DNA of 64,000 bases. Source: Actinomyces urinae. GTDB taxonomy: Bacteria > Actinomycetota > Actinomycetes > Actinomycetales > Actinomycetaceae. Shown here piece after piece: positions 1-7,966 of the stretch (within the stretch, counting starts at the first letter, position 1; each line of letters starts with the position of its first letter). Under the pieces are notes generated by a model. That model was not told the DNA's origin, made no database searches, and saw only the letters and a program-made list of their open reading frames with translations. The stretch is from contig NZ_LT632547.1 of assembly GCF_900119695.1 (NCBI RefSeq), positions 1,116,001 through 1,180,000 of the forward strand, read 5' to 3'. A program made the position numbers and the translations under genes.

Positions 1-1
1 G

Positions 2-1150
2 CTACTTCGCGGTGGCCTCACCATCAAAACGACGCTGAACTCAAACATGCAGCAGGCCGCGTTCGAGGAAATCACGGGCCTGATTGGTGTGAATGACGCA
101 TCTGGAGCCAACACGGCGTTGGTCACGCGCGAGGTATCCACCGGACGCATTCTTGCGATGGCGCAAAACACGAACTTTGGTGTGCCCACCGAAAGTGACC
201 CCCAGGCCACGCAGTCGAACTTCAACGTAGAGAAGGAAAAGGGCGGTGGTGACGGCTTCTCCGCAGGATCAACGCTAAAGCCCTTCACTATGCTGCAGTG
301 GTTCCGCGAAGGGCACGGCGCGTGGGAGCGAGTGGGCGGACACTCCTCGCACTTCGCGGCCTCTGAGTTCAACATCCCATGCGGCCCCGGATACGCATCC
401 GACTGGACGGTTGGCGACCTTGCGGGCAAGGGCGGCACATTCAACGTGATAGACGCGACTTCGCTGTCAATCAACCGTGTATTCGCGGAAATGTCAACCA
501 AACTGAACATGTGCGAAATTTTTGACGGCATGGCTGCGCTTGGTATCGCAGAGGCAGACGGTTCGCCGCACAAGCCGTACCCGCCGCAGATAATCGGCGC
601 TCCCGCAACCCCACTGGCCCTCGCTGGCGCATACGCCGCGCTTGCGAACGAGGGAGTGCTCTGCCAGCCGCTACCGGTTGACGAAGTACTTGACCGTGAC
701 GGTGAACAGATCGTGGCATACAAGCCATCCTGCGAGCAGGCGGTTCCCGCTAAGGAAGCGAACATGGTTTCAACCGTGCTACAAAGGGTGGGCCGCTCCG
801 GCTCTTACGCGAATATCGCTATCGGTCACCCCTTCATCGCTAAGACCGGTACTTCTGACGACAACGCTAACCTGTGGGCAGCTGGCGCAACCAAGCAGAT
901 TTCAACGGTTGTGTGGGCGGGACACGCCCGGGCGTCGTCGCAACCAATGAACGGCATCTACGCCAACGGCGTGCAGTGGGGCTACGTATACGGCGGCACG
1001 TTCACCGGGCCCGTGTGGCGCGCATACATGAACCGCGCTACCGAGGGAATGGACTACTTGGACCTCCCGCAAGCCGAGCTTGGCGCCGCACCGCCACCAC
1101 CCGCGCCGCCCACGCAGCCGGCGCAAAACCAGGACGATAACAAGGACTAG
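2..1150 (+). CDS. Class A penicillin-binding protein, C-terminal part (5' end outside window)
   Basis: The reading frame is open from base 2, so this is the last 382 residues of a longer protein. It begins with GGLTIKTTLN, typical of the linker just before the transpeptidase domain of class A PBPs. The three penicillin-binding motifs are present: STLK at fragment residues 90-93 (acylated serine), SIN at 156-158 and KTGTS at 281-285. The protein crosslinks peptidoglycan outside the membrane. The glycosyltransferase half and membrane anchor should lie upstream of the window. The tail is rich in Pro and Ala and ends in Asn/Asp residues, as in many actinobacterial PBPs. A metallophosphoesterase follows in the same direction. 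Assignment to the family is secure; the individual PBP name cannot be given. Confidence 0.93.
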   Translation, partial: LLRGGLTIKTTLNSNMQQAAFEEITGLIGVNDASGANTALVTREVSTGRILAMAQNTNFGVPTESDPQATQSNFNVEKEKGGGDGFSAGSTLKPFTMLQWFREGHGAWERVGGHSSHFAASEFNIPCGPGYASDWTVGDLAGKGGTFNVIDATSLSINRVFAEMSTKLNMCEIFDGMAALGIAEADGSPHKPYPPQIIGAPATPLALAGAYAALANEGVLCQPLPVDEVLDRDGEQIVAYKPSCEQAVPAKEANMVSTVLQRVGRSGSYANIAIGHPFIAKTGTSDDNANLWAAGATKQISTVVWAGHARASSQPMNGIYANGVQWGYVYGGTFTGPVWRAYMNRATEGMDYLDLPQAELGAAPPPPAPPTQPAQNQDDNKD

Positions 1151-1165
1151 AAGATGGCTAAGACC

Positions 1166-1196
1166 CGTGAATCCGCGCTAAATGCGCGGATTCACG
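1166..1196 (+). terminator. Hairpin between PBP and phosphoesterase genes
   Basis: A perfect 13-bp inverted repeat (1166-1178 with 1184-1196) with a TAAAT loop lies 15 bases after the PBP stop. It has no T-run. It ends 5 bases before the GGAGGA ribosome-binding site of the next gene, so it may be a weak terminator or a structure limiting translation of that gene. Confidence 0.5.
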
Positions 1197-1209
1197 CGTA
1201 CGGAGGAAA

Positions 1210-2172
1210 ATGAGAGCAAGAAAGTTGCTTAGTTCAGCTGCGGTCGTTGCTACCGCGGCTGGCGTGGGCGTGGCCGCGTGGACGCAGATTGAGCGGCGGA
1301 TGCCGACGTTGCGCCGCTACGTGGTTGACCTGCCCGATGGCCTCGAAACCCCGGCGCTGCGCATACTGCAAATCGCGGACCCTCACCTGTACCCCGGCCA
1401 GGACTTCCTCGTGGACTTCATTCGGGGACTCGCAGATGAAGATTTCGACTTCGTGGTTGCAACGGGCGACAACTTTGGATCTGGTGCAGGCGCGGACATG
1501 GTTAGGCGCGCTTTCGAGCCGCTAACAAGCCGCCCCGGAGCGTTCGTCTTTGGGTCAAACGACTACTATTCTCCGCGTAAGAAGCGCTGGTCCACGTACC
1601 TGACCGGCCCCTCAAAACACAGCAAGAAGCGAAACGTTCCGGACCTACCGTGGGAAGATCTCGCCGGTCTCTTTGAAGCGGCAGGCTGGGTGAATCTAAC
1701 CAATCAGGCGGAAGTCGTTGACGTGCCCGTAAAGGGATCTATTTTTGAGGGCGACGCTGGACAAACTGATCTGGTGCGAGTTGGCTTGATTGGCGTTGAT
1801 GACCCGCACATCAAACGCGACCGCATCCCGGAGCTGCCGGACGGCTGGTACGCGGCTGACACGATTCGCCTGGGCATCACGCACGCCCCTTACCAGAGGG
1901 TTTTGAACGAATACACCTTGGACGATGCGCACTTGATTCTTGCTGGACACACGCACGGAGGGCAGCTGTGCGTGCCCGGGTATGGCGCCTTGGTTACAAA
2001 CTGCGACCTGCCGCGCGAGCTTGCCTCCGGCCTGGCCATTTGGAGCTTTGCCGGCAAAGAGTCGCCACTACATGTGAGTGCGGGCCTGGGGACCTCACCC
2101 TACGCGCCGGTTCGCCTCGCGTGCAGGCCAGAAGCCTCCATTGTCGAAATGAGGCCGGCGACGCGTGCATAA
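1210..2172 (+). CDS. Membrane-anchored calcineurin-like metallophosphoesterase
   Basis: This 320-residue protein carries the full set of dinuclear metallophosphoesterase motifs: D57-x-H59, GDN 86-88, GSND 115-118, H225 in ITHAP and GHTHGG 246-251. Residues 8-25 form one hydrophobic segment, so the protein is probably anchored with its catalytic domain outside. This layout matches the YkuE/YaeI type, some members of which act on lipid-linked phosphates; the substrate here is unknown. The start is well supported by GGAGGA at 1201-1206. It follows a PBP gene, an arrangement common in actinobacteria. Confidence 0.88.
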   Translation: MRARKLLSSAAVVATAAGVGVAAWTQIERRMPTLRRYVVDLPDGLETPALRILQIADPHLYPGQDFLVDFIRGLADEDFDFVVATGDNFGSGAGADMVRRAFEPLTSRPGAFVFGSNDYYSPRKKRWSTYLTGPSKHSKKRNVPDLPWEDLAGLFEAAGWVNLTNQAEVVDVPVKGSIFEGDAGQTDLVRVGLIGVDDPHIKRDRIPELPDGWYAADTIRLGITHAPYQRVLNEYTLDDAHLILAGHTHGGQLCVPGYGALVTNCDLPRELASGLAIWSFAGKESPLHVSAGLGTSPYAPVRLACRPEASIVEMRPATRA

Positions 2173-2206
2173 CCGTTGGAATGTGAGGTAAACGCATTCC
2201 TTTCAA

Positions 2207-2236
2207 TTTTGGGGTTTGGCCCCCGCTGGTTATACT
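2207..2236 (+). promoter_or_regulatory. Putative promoter of tRNA-Pro
   Basis: TATACT at 2231-2236 is a good -10 hexamer. TTTTGG at 2207-2212, 18 bases upstream, is a weak -35. A start near 2243 would place the mature tRNA 5' end about 12 bases into the transcript. Confidence 0.45.
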
Positions 2237-2254
2237 TGTTGAGTCCAAGAGACA

Positions 2255-2334
<80 letters not shown>

Positions 2335-2359
2335 GCAAACCGCGGAAACTCAAACCAAA

Positions 2360-3019
2360 ATGAGTGTCCGTGGTTTTTCTAATGTTGGAGCAGTCACCGG
2401 CTTTGTTTCTATGGGTGTTTCGAACCTAATTGGCGCCAAGATGGCCCAGGCGTCCCCAGCAGCTCAAAAAGCACTACTAGCACATCGGAGCGCAGACAAG
2501 GTGCGGACGGCTGGGACAGGACTCTGGTCCCGGATGAATGGAACTTCAGCAATCCAGGAGGCAGTGAAGGAACAGGCTAAAAATAGCCTCAATATGGCCA
2601 CAGATAACTTCACAAGGAAACTGCTAGGCGATATGGCTGGTGAAGTTGTTAGCTCCAATGCAGGATACGCAACAGAAACACTAATAGACGCAAACAAGAA
2701 TTTCACTATGGAAGGGTTGGCAACAACTAACGCAAAGAGCCTACTCAATGCAACTACAAAAGCGCATGCAAGTGCTCTTACATTTGGCGTCAATCCTATG
2801 CCTCTAGATGCGAATGCAGCCTCCGTGGGCGAGAAGTGGGGTCGAGGCATATTCAAGGGTGCTGTTGACACCACGCAACGCTCGTTTAATGATTTTGTTG
2901 GTCACAACATTAAGGATGCTACTGCAGATAAGGTAGATGGGGCCACTATGAGCGTTGACCATTCTGTCAATCTGACTCAGGGGATCGCGTCGGGCATTAA
3001 AGACGGACTTGGAAAATAG
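2360..3019 (+). CDS. Hypothetical protein of tRNA-Pro island (toxin-fragment-like)
   Basis: I do not recognise this 219-residue protein. It is rich in Ala, Ser, Thr, Asn and Gly, with no signal peptide, clear membrane segment or catalytic motif. The ATG at 2360 is preferred because the frame upstream of it runs through the tRNA. No ribosome-binding site precedes it, and only 31 bases separate it from the tRNA end, so any expression may depend on readthrough from tRNA-Pro. The composition resembles middle regions of secreted polymorphic toxins, and a membrane protein with a PH-like domain follows; a toxin/immunity relation is speculation. It could also be a 3' fragment of a gene whose 5' part was lost. 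Codon use is more AT-rich than in the neighbours. Confidence 0.5.
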   Translation: MSVRGFSNVGAVTGFVSMGVSNLIGAKMAQASPAAQKALLAHRSADKVRTAGTGLWSRMNGTSAIQEAVKEQAKNSLNMATDNFTRKLLGDMAGEVVSSNAGYATETLIDANKNFTMEGLATTNAKSLLNATTKAHASALTFGVNPMPLDANAASVGEKWGRGIFKGAVDTTQRSFNDFVGHNIKDATADKVDGATMSVDHSVNLTQGIASGIKDGLGK

Positions 3020-3032
3020 AAGGAATTATTCA

Positions 3033-3737
3033 ATGGTTGAGCCGATGAAGTTTGGGCCGGAACAGAATATATGGTCCCCATACAATAAGAACTTGCCGCT
3101 CTTGTTGCGGAAGATGAGCAAGTACCCCGAAGAAACACGAGTATTTAACCAGGCACCAATTCTACTGGGTGTGGGAATACCCGGAGCACTCCTAATGACC
3201 CTAACAGCACTAGGCACGACACCCGCTTACTTCCGCGGTACCAATGATGACCTCGCCTCGGTTATCGCACCAATACTAATGGCACTCTTTATGTACACCC
3301 TGACGGCTATCGGACTGTTCCGCCGCTACGGTGTAGACCAAGACAAAGTCTGGTCAAAATTCGGCAAGATTTACTATAAGGAAGTCCGCTTCGACGAAAT
3401 CACTGACATCAAACTCAGTGTTACCAACCAGCGCTACAAGTTCTACAAAGGTGACAAGAAAATCAACCTGGACTACACGCGCTTCGACTACACGCTGGCT
3501 TTCATCCGCCTACTAGAAGAACTCCAACACCGCCACTTCGCACTTGAAGGAGTATCACCAGATGACCCCAGCTGGGAAGACGAAGCCCAAATGACCCGAA
3601 ATGACGTAGCTTGGAAGGCCTATGACAACCACCGCAAATACTACAACTCCCACCCCGAAGAACTCGCCAAACTAAACGCGCTAGTCCAACCACCGACAAC
3701 TGCTAATACTTCAACAGAGTCAGAACAGCCAACCTAG
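3033..3737 (+). CDS. Membrane protein with C-terminal PH-like domain (island cargo)
   Basis: The 234-residue protein has two membrane segments at about residues 38-62 and 72-92. A soluble region with alternating beta-strand character follows (about 95-165), resembling bacterial PH-type domains attached to membrane hairpins. A charged helical tail ends in Thr/Ser/Glu. The ATG at 3033 is chosen because GAAGGA lies 8 bases upstream; a TTG at 3009 would overlap the previous gene. The 13-base spacing after that gene suggests co-transcription. Function is unknown; small membrane proteins like this sometimes act as immunity factors, but nothing here proves it. Confidence 0.65.
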   Translation: MVEPMKFGPEQNIWSPYNKNLPLLLRKMSKYPEETRVFNQAPILLGVGIPGALLMTLTALGTTPAYFRGTNDDLASVIAPILMALFMYTLTAIGLFRRYGVDQDKVWSKFGKIYYKEVRFDEITDIKLSVTNQRYKFYKGDKKINLDYTRFDYTLAFIRLLEELQHRHFALEGVSPDDPSWEDEAQMTRNDVAWKAYDNHRKYYNSHPEELAKLNALVQPPTTANTSTESEQPT

Positions 3738-3867
3738 ACCCGCACCGAACAGCTACTGCCTCACCAGACACTTCCATGTCACCCGACTTCGCGCATCTGA
3801 TTAACTTTGATAAGCTCACGCGGTCCTGAACACTTGGAAGCAAGCGGTTTGGAAACTAGCGAAATCA
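3738..3867. other. Right-end non-coding part of the island
   Basis: These 130 bases lie between the island's second gene and the right repeat. I see no gene, no integrase remnant and no clear hairpin. Confidence 0.5.
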
Positions 3868-3915
3868 TTCGGGACGAAGAGGTCGTGGGTTCAAATCCCG
3901 TCACCCCGACACACT
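3868..3915 (+). repeat. Direct repeat, right copy (displaced tRNA-Pro 3' end)
   Basis: This copy carries the anticodon loop, T-arm and 3' acceptor strand of tRNA-Pro but no 5' half, so it cannot fold as a tRNA. Its single change (T at 3901) keeps a G-U pair in the T-stem. A strong terminator begins at the very next base. Confidence 0.85.
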
Positions 3916-3945
3916 AGCTAGGAGTTTGAACCTCCTAGCTTTTTT
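3916..3945 (+). terminator. Rho-independent terminator, probably originally of tRNA-Pro
   Basis: The stem AGCTAGGAG (3916-3924) pairs perfectly with 3932-3940 around a 7-base loop and runs into six Ts (3940-3945). It abuts the displaced tRNA 3' end, so it is most simply read as the native tRNA-Pro terminator pushed away by the insertion. It would now end transcription of the island genes. Confidence 0.85.
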
Positions 3946-4066
3946 GTTTCCCACAAAAACTCCGACGAGGTGAGGTAACTATGTCTGCACGCCTCACCTA
4001 CGACCTCGAAACTAAACATCTAACAGCCTCTTCGTGGGGCCGAAAAGCAGGTCGCGTCCTAGTAAC

Positions 4067-4099
4067 AAAAAGTTGGAGGGCGCCGTAGCTCCCTCCAAC
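4067..4099 (-). terminator. Terminator of the minus-strand DUF5692/SRPBCC operon
   Basis: GTTGGAGGG (4072-4080) pairs with CCCTCCAAC (4091-4099). On the minus strand it is followed by five Ts (4071-4067). It lies 24 bases after the stop of the membrane protein gene. Confidence 0.8.
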
Positions 4100-4122
4100 C
4101 AAATATCAGCTCTTTTCAGCTA

Positions 4123-5133
4123 TTACCGGCTAAAACCAGCCTCTTGAACCGTCTTGCCAATGCGGTTTGCAATACGCTGCTTAACCTCATCGGTAGCCGT
4201 CTCACTAACGAGCTTCGGGTTGCCAAATGCATCCGGGTAAAGCTCAACCTTTAGCGGATTACGCTTCGTCTTCACGATCCACCAGATGTGGTAGACAAAC
4301 AGACCCGCGTTGAACACGAGTGCCAAGAAGGCGATGGTGAACATTGCCGTCGGGTTTTGGCTGTGTTCGTGCGCGAACTGCGTCTCATAGGTAAACCGTG
4401 GGAACGTGAGCACAAACGCAGACCAGAACGTGAGAGTGTAAGCCCGGTACTGGATCCAAGCACCTCGACCCGTCTTCATAAACGCCGGAATAGTACATGC
4501 CGCAAGCAGAGCGACACCCGAATACCACGCGCGATCAGACAGGCAGTTGTACACGTATGCGAAGTTCCACAAGTCGTAGCCGATGATCCACCAAATCGTA
4601 AGGTCAGCCCAAATAATGTGCTTGTCCTTCTTCGAAACGTAGATCCCAACCCAGCCCGCAATCATGATCATGTTCAAAATGCCTGCAATAGCATTCATGA
4701 TGTTCCACGGGCCACCCATCGTCCAGATACCGCTAACCGGGTCTGCACCATGAATGCCATAACACTGGAAGTCACGAATCACGGCCTCAAGAATGTTGAC
4801 AGCCAGAATGAGCGGCGGAATCAGCAGATAGTAGTTATTACGCCGCAACTTCGGGAAGTACTGCAGCGCCACAAGAGACAGCGAACCGAGGAGGGCGGAG
4901 TATTGCTTAACAATCGCGAACCAGCCCGCACTCTGGGTGCCCTGCGTTGAGTAAGGCCACCAGAAAATGGTTAGCAGTACAGGGATGACAATAAACAAAG
5001 CTATTGCCGCCCACTTGCTACGCACCGCTATCCAAGCCAGGAACGCCAAAGCGGCGATCACAACGGCCAGCATCGCGTAATCCCACCACTCTCCTACTTC
5101 AAAAAAGAAGAGATTGGCTTGCAAAGGTAACAC
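4123..5133 (-). CDS. Polytopic membrane protein, DUF5692-like (paralogue 1)
   Basis: The 336-residue protein has eight or more hydrophobic segments and is rich in Trp and Tyr. It is a paralogue of the protein at 6422-7786: both contain a WN(I/L)MxAxAGxLN stretch and an almost identical block with YDLWN, YN, LxD and ALLxACTIPAF. Both end in a soluble tail. I associate the family with DUF5692 from memory; no function is known to me. The GTG start at 5133 lies 2 bases after the stop of the upstream SRPBCC-like gene, with AAAGGA 9 bases upstream inside that gene, so the two are translated as a tight operon. A terminator follows. Confidence 0.75.
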   Translation of the reverse strand: MLPLQANLFFFEVGEWWDYAMLAVVIAALAFLAWIAVRSKWAAIALFIVIPVLLTIFWWPYSTQGTQSAGWFAIVKQYSALLGSLSLVALQYFPKLRRNNYYLLIPPLILAVNILEAVIRDFQCYGIHGADPVSGIWTMGGPWNIMNAIAGILNMIMIAGWVGIYVSKKDKHIIWADLTIWWIIGYDLWNFAYVYNCLSDRAWYSGVALLAACTIPAFMKTGRGAWIQYRAYTLTFWSAFVLTFPRFTYETQFAHEHSQNPTAMFTIAFLALVFNAGLFVYHIWWIVKTKRNPLKVELYPDAFGNPKLVSETATDEVKQRIANRIGKTVQEAGFSR

Positions 5134-5135
5134 GG

Positions 5136-6179
5136 TTAATTATCCTTTCCCCATCCGGGAAGGTACGTCTTCTCCATCTTCTGGCGAATCTGCTCGTCCC
5201 AGCTGAACTCCGGCTCGGACCAGCCGTCGAAGTATTCCTTATCAACGCGGTCCGCCCACGGCGAATCCGGGCCCGTTGGAGGCCAATCCGGATTGTCGGT
5301 AACCGGGGGCCTGATCTCCGCAACCGCAGGAGCCTGCCTGCCGTAACGGAACCACTGGGTTTGCGTGTCCTCAAACAGCGGGGTGCCAGACCAGCGGCTT
5401 GCGGGAGTTCCTGACTTGAAGAACTCGCCGCCCAAAACGCCGCGCATGAACTTCGAGTGCCACTGTTCCTTCTTACGGAACTCAGCAACGCGCTTCACGT
5501 AAATATTCTGCATGTGCGCCATCACGCCGCCGATCAGCTCAATGTTGATCCAGTTGATCGCGTTGTTCCACAGGTTGTCGTCCTCAAAACCAATGCGCCA
5601 GTGGTTGATGAGGCGGGTGCGCTCACCCTCCAGCGGAACCACATAGAAGCACCAGGCCGCCGCATAATGTTTCATACCCGGGTAGCGGAACGCGTACGAG
5701 CCGGGAGCAGCCGGCGGGTTCTTAGTATCAACCCACTGCACCAGATACTTGCCTGGAACCACGTCTGCCCACTCCATTGACATGCCGTGGTAGTCAAACG
5801 CCGCAATATCGCCTGGAGCAATAGCGTCAGCGTTTTGGAACTCTTCTTGAATCTCGTACTGGTTGAAGAACGGTAGCCGCGCAAACGCTCTTTCTAGGAA
5901 CTCTGAAGAGTACGAGCCTGCCTTCTGTGCGCCAATCTGCTTGAAAATGCGGTACACGGCGTAGGCCGGCGCATCAATGTCGATCGCATAAGTCGACGAG
6001 CGCCCGTTGGTGTAGTTCGCATCGATAATGTCATCAGCGGGATATACCCACTCTTGTTCCGCTTTTGTCGCCTTACCGCTGAACTGGGAGAAGTAAACCA
6101 TTCCTCCCAATGTTGCGGCGCCGGCAACGCCGGCAGCTTTTAATAACTTCTTCGTCTTTGAAGAGGCCAAATTAATCAC
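5136..6179 (-). CDS. Membrane-anchored SRPBCC (START-like) protein
   Basis: The 347-residue protein has an N-terminal hydrophobic segment at about residues 12-30 and then a roughly 190-residue domain that reads like a SRPBCC/polyketide-cyclase lipid-binding fold (aromatic-rich strands, GDxxAFDYHGMSMEW, a C-terminal helix containing NNAINWINIELIGG). A polar Pro/Asp/Trp-rich tail of about 100 residues follows. No catalytic residues can be named. It heads a two-gene minus-strand operon with the DUF5692-like membrane protein and diverges from that protein's paralogue, so the three probably work together, possibly on a hydrophobic ligand; that is inference. The GTG start at 6179 has only a weak ribosome-binding site. 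Confidence 0.65.
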   Translation of the reverse strand: MINLASSKTKKLLKAAGVAGAATLGGMVYFSQFSGKATKAEQEWVYPADDIIDANYTNGRSSTYAIDIDAPAYAVYRIFKQIGAQKAGSYSSEFLERAFARLPFFNQYEIQEEFQNADAIAPGDIAAFDYHGMSMEWADVVPGKYLVQWVDTKNPPAAPGSYAFRYPGMKHYAAAWCFYVVPLEGERTRLINHWRIGFEDDNLWNNAINWINIELIGGVMAHMQNIYVKRVAEFRKKEQWHSKFMRGVLGGEFFKSGTPASRWSGTPLFEDTQTQWFRYGRQAPAVAEIRPPVTDNPDWPPTGPDSPWADRVDKEYFDGWSEPEFSWDEQIRQKMEKTYLPGWGKDN

Positions 6180-6227
6180 CTGCTATTTACTGTGTAAACT
6201 TCGACAAAATTTGAGTCAAAGATTTGA

Positions 6228-6237
6228 TGGATCACAT
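6228..6237 (-). promoter_or_regulatory. 10-mer ATGTGATCCA facing the SRPBCC gene
   Basis: Read on the minus strand this is ATGTGATCCA, identical to 6376-6385 on the plus strand. It lies 48 bases upstream of the 6179 start. A possible -35 TTGACT (6219-6214, minus) and weak -10 TACACA (6196-6191) follow it. It is a candidate regulator-binding site. Confidence 0.4.
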
Positions 6238-6362
6238 TACAAATTAGCATTGAGCTACGTCACAAAACCTCAACATCATCTGCAATTGCGTTCAGCTTCG
6301 TGCGGATCTATTGAACATATTTTGAGTCCATAATTCAGAACTGGCGTAGCGATAAACTCTGA

Positions 6363-6388
6363 GTGGATTACACTTATGTGATCCACAT
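6363..6388 (+). promoter_or_regulatory. Imperfect palindrome containing ATGTGATCCA, facing the plus-strand paralogue
   Basis: GTGGATTACAC at 6363-6373 and ATGTGATCCAC at 6376-6386 are imperfect inverted copies (9 of 11 positions pair). The right half contains the same 10-mer seen at 6228-6237 and lies 36 bases before the 6422 start. It could be an operator shared by both divergent transcripts. Confidence 0.4.
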
Positions 6389-6421
6389 CATCTCAACGCA
6401 GTTATTAAGAAAGTCAAAAAG

Positions 6422-7786
6422 ATGGATTCCCTATTCTTATGGGAGGTCGGACCCCTTCGCGTCTGGATCATCTGGATAGTAGTTTTTATCGCGCAAATCG
6501 CCATTGCCGAAATCAACAGGCGATGGAACTGGACAATTTTCGCGCTGTGGACGGTAGGCGGCGTCCTCATGATGCCCTACGCCGCAATCGTTGGTGAACC
6601 CGTTTTCGGCTGGTTCCCATTTGGTAAATACGTCCTCATGGTCCTCACCGCAACTATGACGGGCACGCTCCTGGTCATAGGTAAACGAAACCCTGAGCTA
6701 GCACGCAGATACGCCATTTGGTTTGGCGTGGCCCTGTGGATCGGTCTTGTTTTCAACATTATGGAAGCAAACATCCGCGACGTCGTGATCTACTTCCAAG
6801 CAGACACCTACTACCAGTGCGCAGCGGACTGGCAATGCTTGAAGGGAATTAATGACACTCACTCGGCGGACATGCTGGCCGGACTACCCGAGGCGCGCGG
6901 AGTCACCGAAGCCCTCCACTCGGACGCCTGGTATCAGGCTCTTGCCGCCAACTTCGCAGCCGGCCACGTAGGCATCGACCCCGCAACCGGTTTCCGTACC
7001 ATCGGCGGATACTGGAACCTGATGAGCGCCGCCGCCGGCCTCCTTAACTGCATCACCGTAACCGGCCTGGGCAAGATCATTGTCTCTTCCAGGGGTAAGC
7101 AGAAGGTTCAAGGCCTGCTCTGGGTTGATCAGGTGTGGCCCTGGATCATCGCCTACGACCTGTGGAATCACGCCTTCTTGTACAACTCGCTGGCGGACTA
7201 CACGTGGTACTGCACGCTAGCGCTACTACTGGCCTGTACGATCCCCGCATTCACATGGGCTAAGGGACAATGGATCTGGTTCCGATGCTTCACCCTGGTG
7301 TTCTGGATCAGCTTCTACAACTGGTTCCCCTACTTATCAACACCACCGGGGGCGATGCACAACTTCGCAACCATGGATCCGAGGGCAAACATTTTCAGCT
7401 CCGGCCTTGCTCTTGCTTTCAACATTGGCGTGTTCATCTACTGGCTCTACAAGGTAGTCAAGCACCGTCGCAACCCGATCACCAACGCGCTGTTCTTCGA
7501 GATGGGTGCGTTCCGTAACCTCGTTAAGGAGCACTGCGATGACAAGGACAAGTACTTCCTCACCGACATGATCCCCGAAACTCCGCGAGAGCTTGGATTT
7601 GAACCCGAATCCGACACGCCTCCGGTTGACGGCTACGTAAGCTACATGCCGTGGTGGAAGAAGGTGGACAAGCGTTGGCCGAAGCTGCGCACGCCGCTCT
7701 CTGCCGACCCGAAGCTTGTCGAGAAGGGTGTTCAGTCTGACCCACAGTGGGACGTGAAGCCAAGCGACAAACAAGCCGAGCAGTAA
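6422..7786 (+). CDS. Polytopic membrane protein, DUF5692-like (paralogue 2)
   Basis: The 454-residue protein is the larger paralogue of the 4123-5133 product. It shares the WNLMSAAAGLLN block and the IIAYDLWNHAF...LACTIPAF block. It differs by an insertion of about 60 residues after the region around residue 120 (DTYYQCAADWQCLKG, with two cysteines) and by a longer, charged, Pro-rich C-terminal tail of about 110 residues. It has about eight or nine membrane segments. It is transcribed away from its paralogue across a 242-base intergenic region and is followed by a strong hairpin. The ribosome-binding site is weak. Function is unknown. Confidence 0.75.
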   Translation: MDSLFLWEVGPLRVWIIWIVVFIAQIAIAEINRRWNWTIFALWTVGGVLMMPYAAIVGEPVFGWFPFGKYVLMVLTATMTGTLLVIGKRNPELARRYAIWFGVALWIGLVFNIMEANIRDVVIYFQADTYYQCAADWQCLKGINDTHSADMLAGLPEARGVTEALHSDAWYQALAANFAAGHVGIDPATGFRTIGGYWNLMSAAAGLLNCITVTGLGKIIVSSRGKQKVQGLLWVDQVWPWIIAYDLWNHAFLYNSLADYTWYCTLALLLACTIPAFTWAKGQWIWFRCFTLVFWISFYNWFPYLSTPPGAMHNFATMDPRANIFSSGLALAFNIGVFIYWLYKVVKHRRNPITNALFFEMGAFRNLVKEHCDDKDKYFLTDMIPETPRELGFEPESDTPPVDGYVSYMPWWKKVDKRWPKLRTPLSADPKLVEKGVQSDPQWDVKPSDKQAEQ

Positions 7787-7817
7787 CCTACTCAGCTAAA
7801 TAGGTTTCACCACCTAA

Positions 7818-7848
7818 GCGGGACGCACATGACGTGCGTCCCGCTTTT
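7818..7848 (+). terminator. Rho-independent terminator after DUF5692 paralogue 2
   Basis: GCGGGACGCAC (7818-7828) pairs perfectly with GTGCGTCCCGC (7834-7844) around a 5-base loop, followed by TTTT. Confidence 0.85.
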
Positions 7849-7966
7849 ATGACGTCCTGTCTGGAACTAACCGCATCACTCGTTTTCGTTCATATCTTGC
7901 GCATTAGTAGTTGCCGTAGGGCACACGCCCCGTTTACTTGCCGCACTACTCGCGTTTAATTGGGGC

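Noticed and set aside
3868-3915. Possible second tRNA-Pro
   Set aside because: Only the anticodon loop, T-arm and 3' strand are present; no 5' acceptor strand or D-arm lies upstream.
3981-4088. A 35-codon plus-strand ORF with GAGGTGAG upstream
   Set aside because: It runs into the minus-strand terminator stem at 4072-4099 and encodes nothing recognisable; there is not enough support for a gene.
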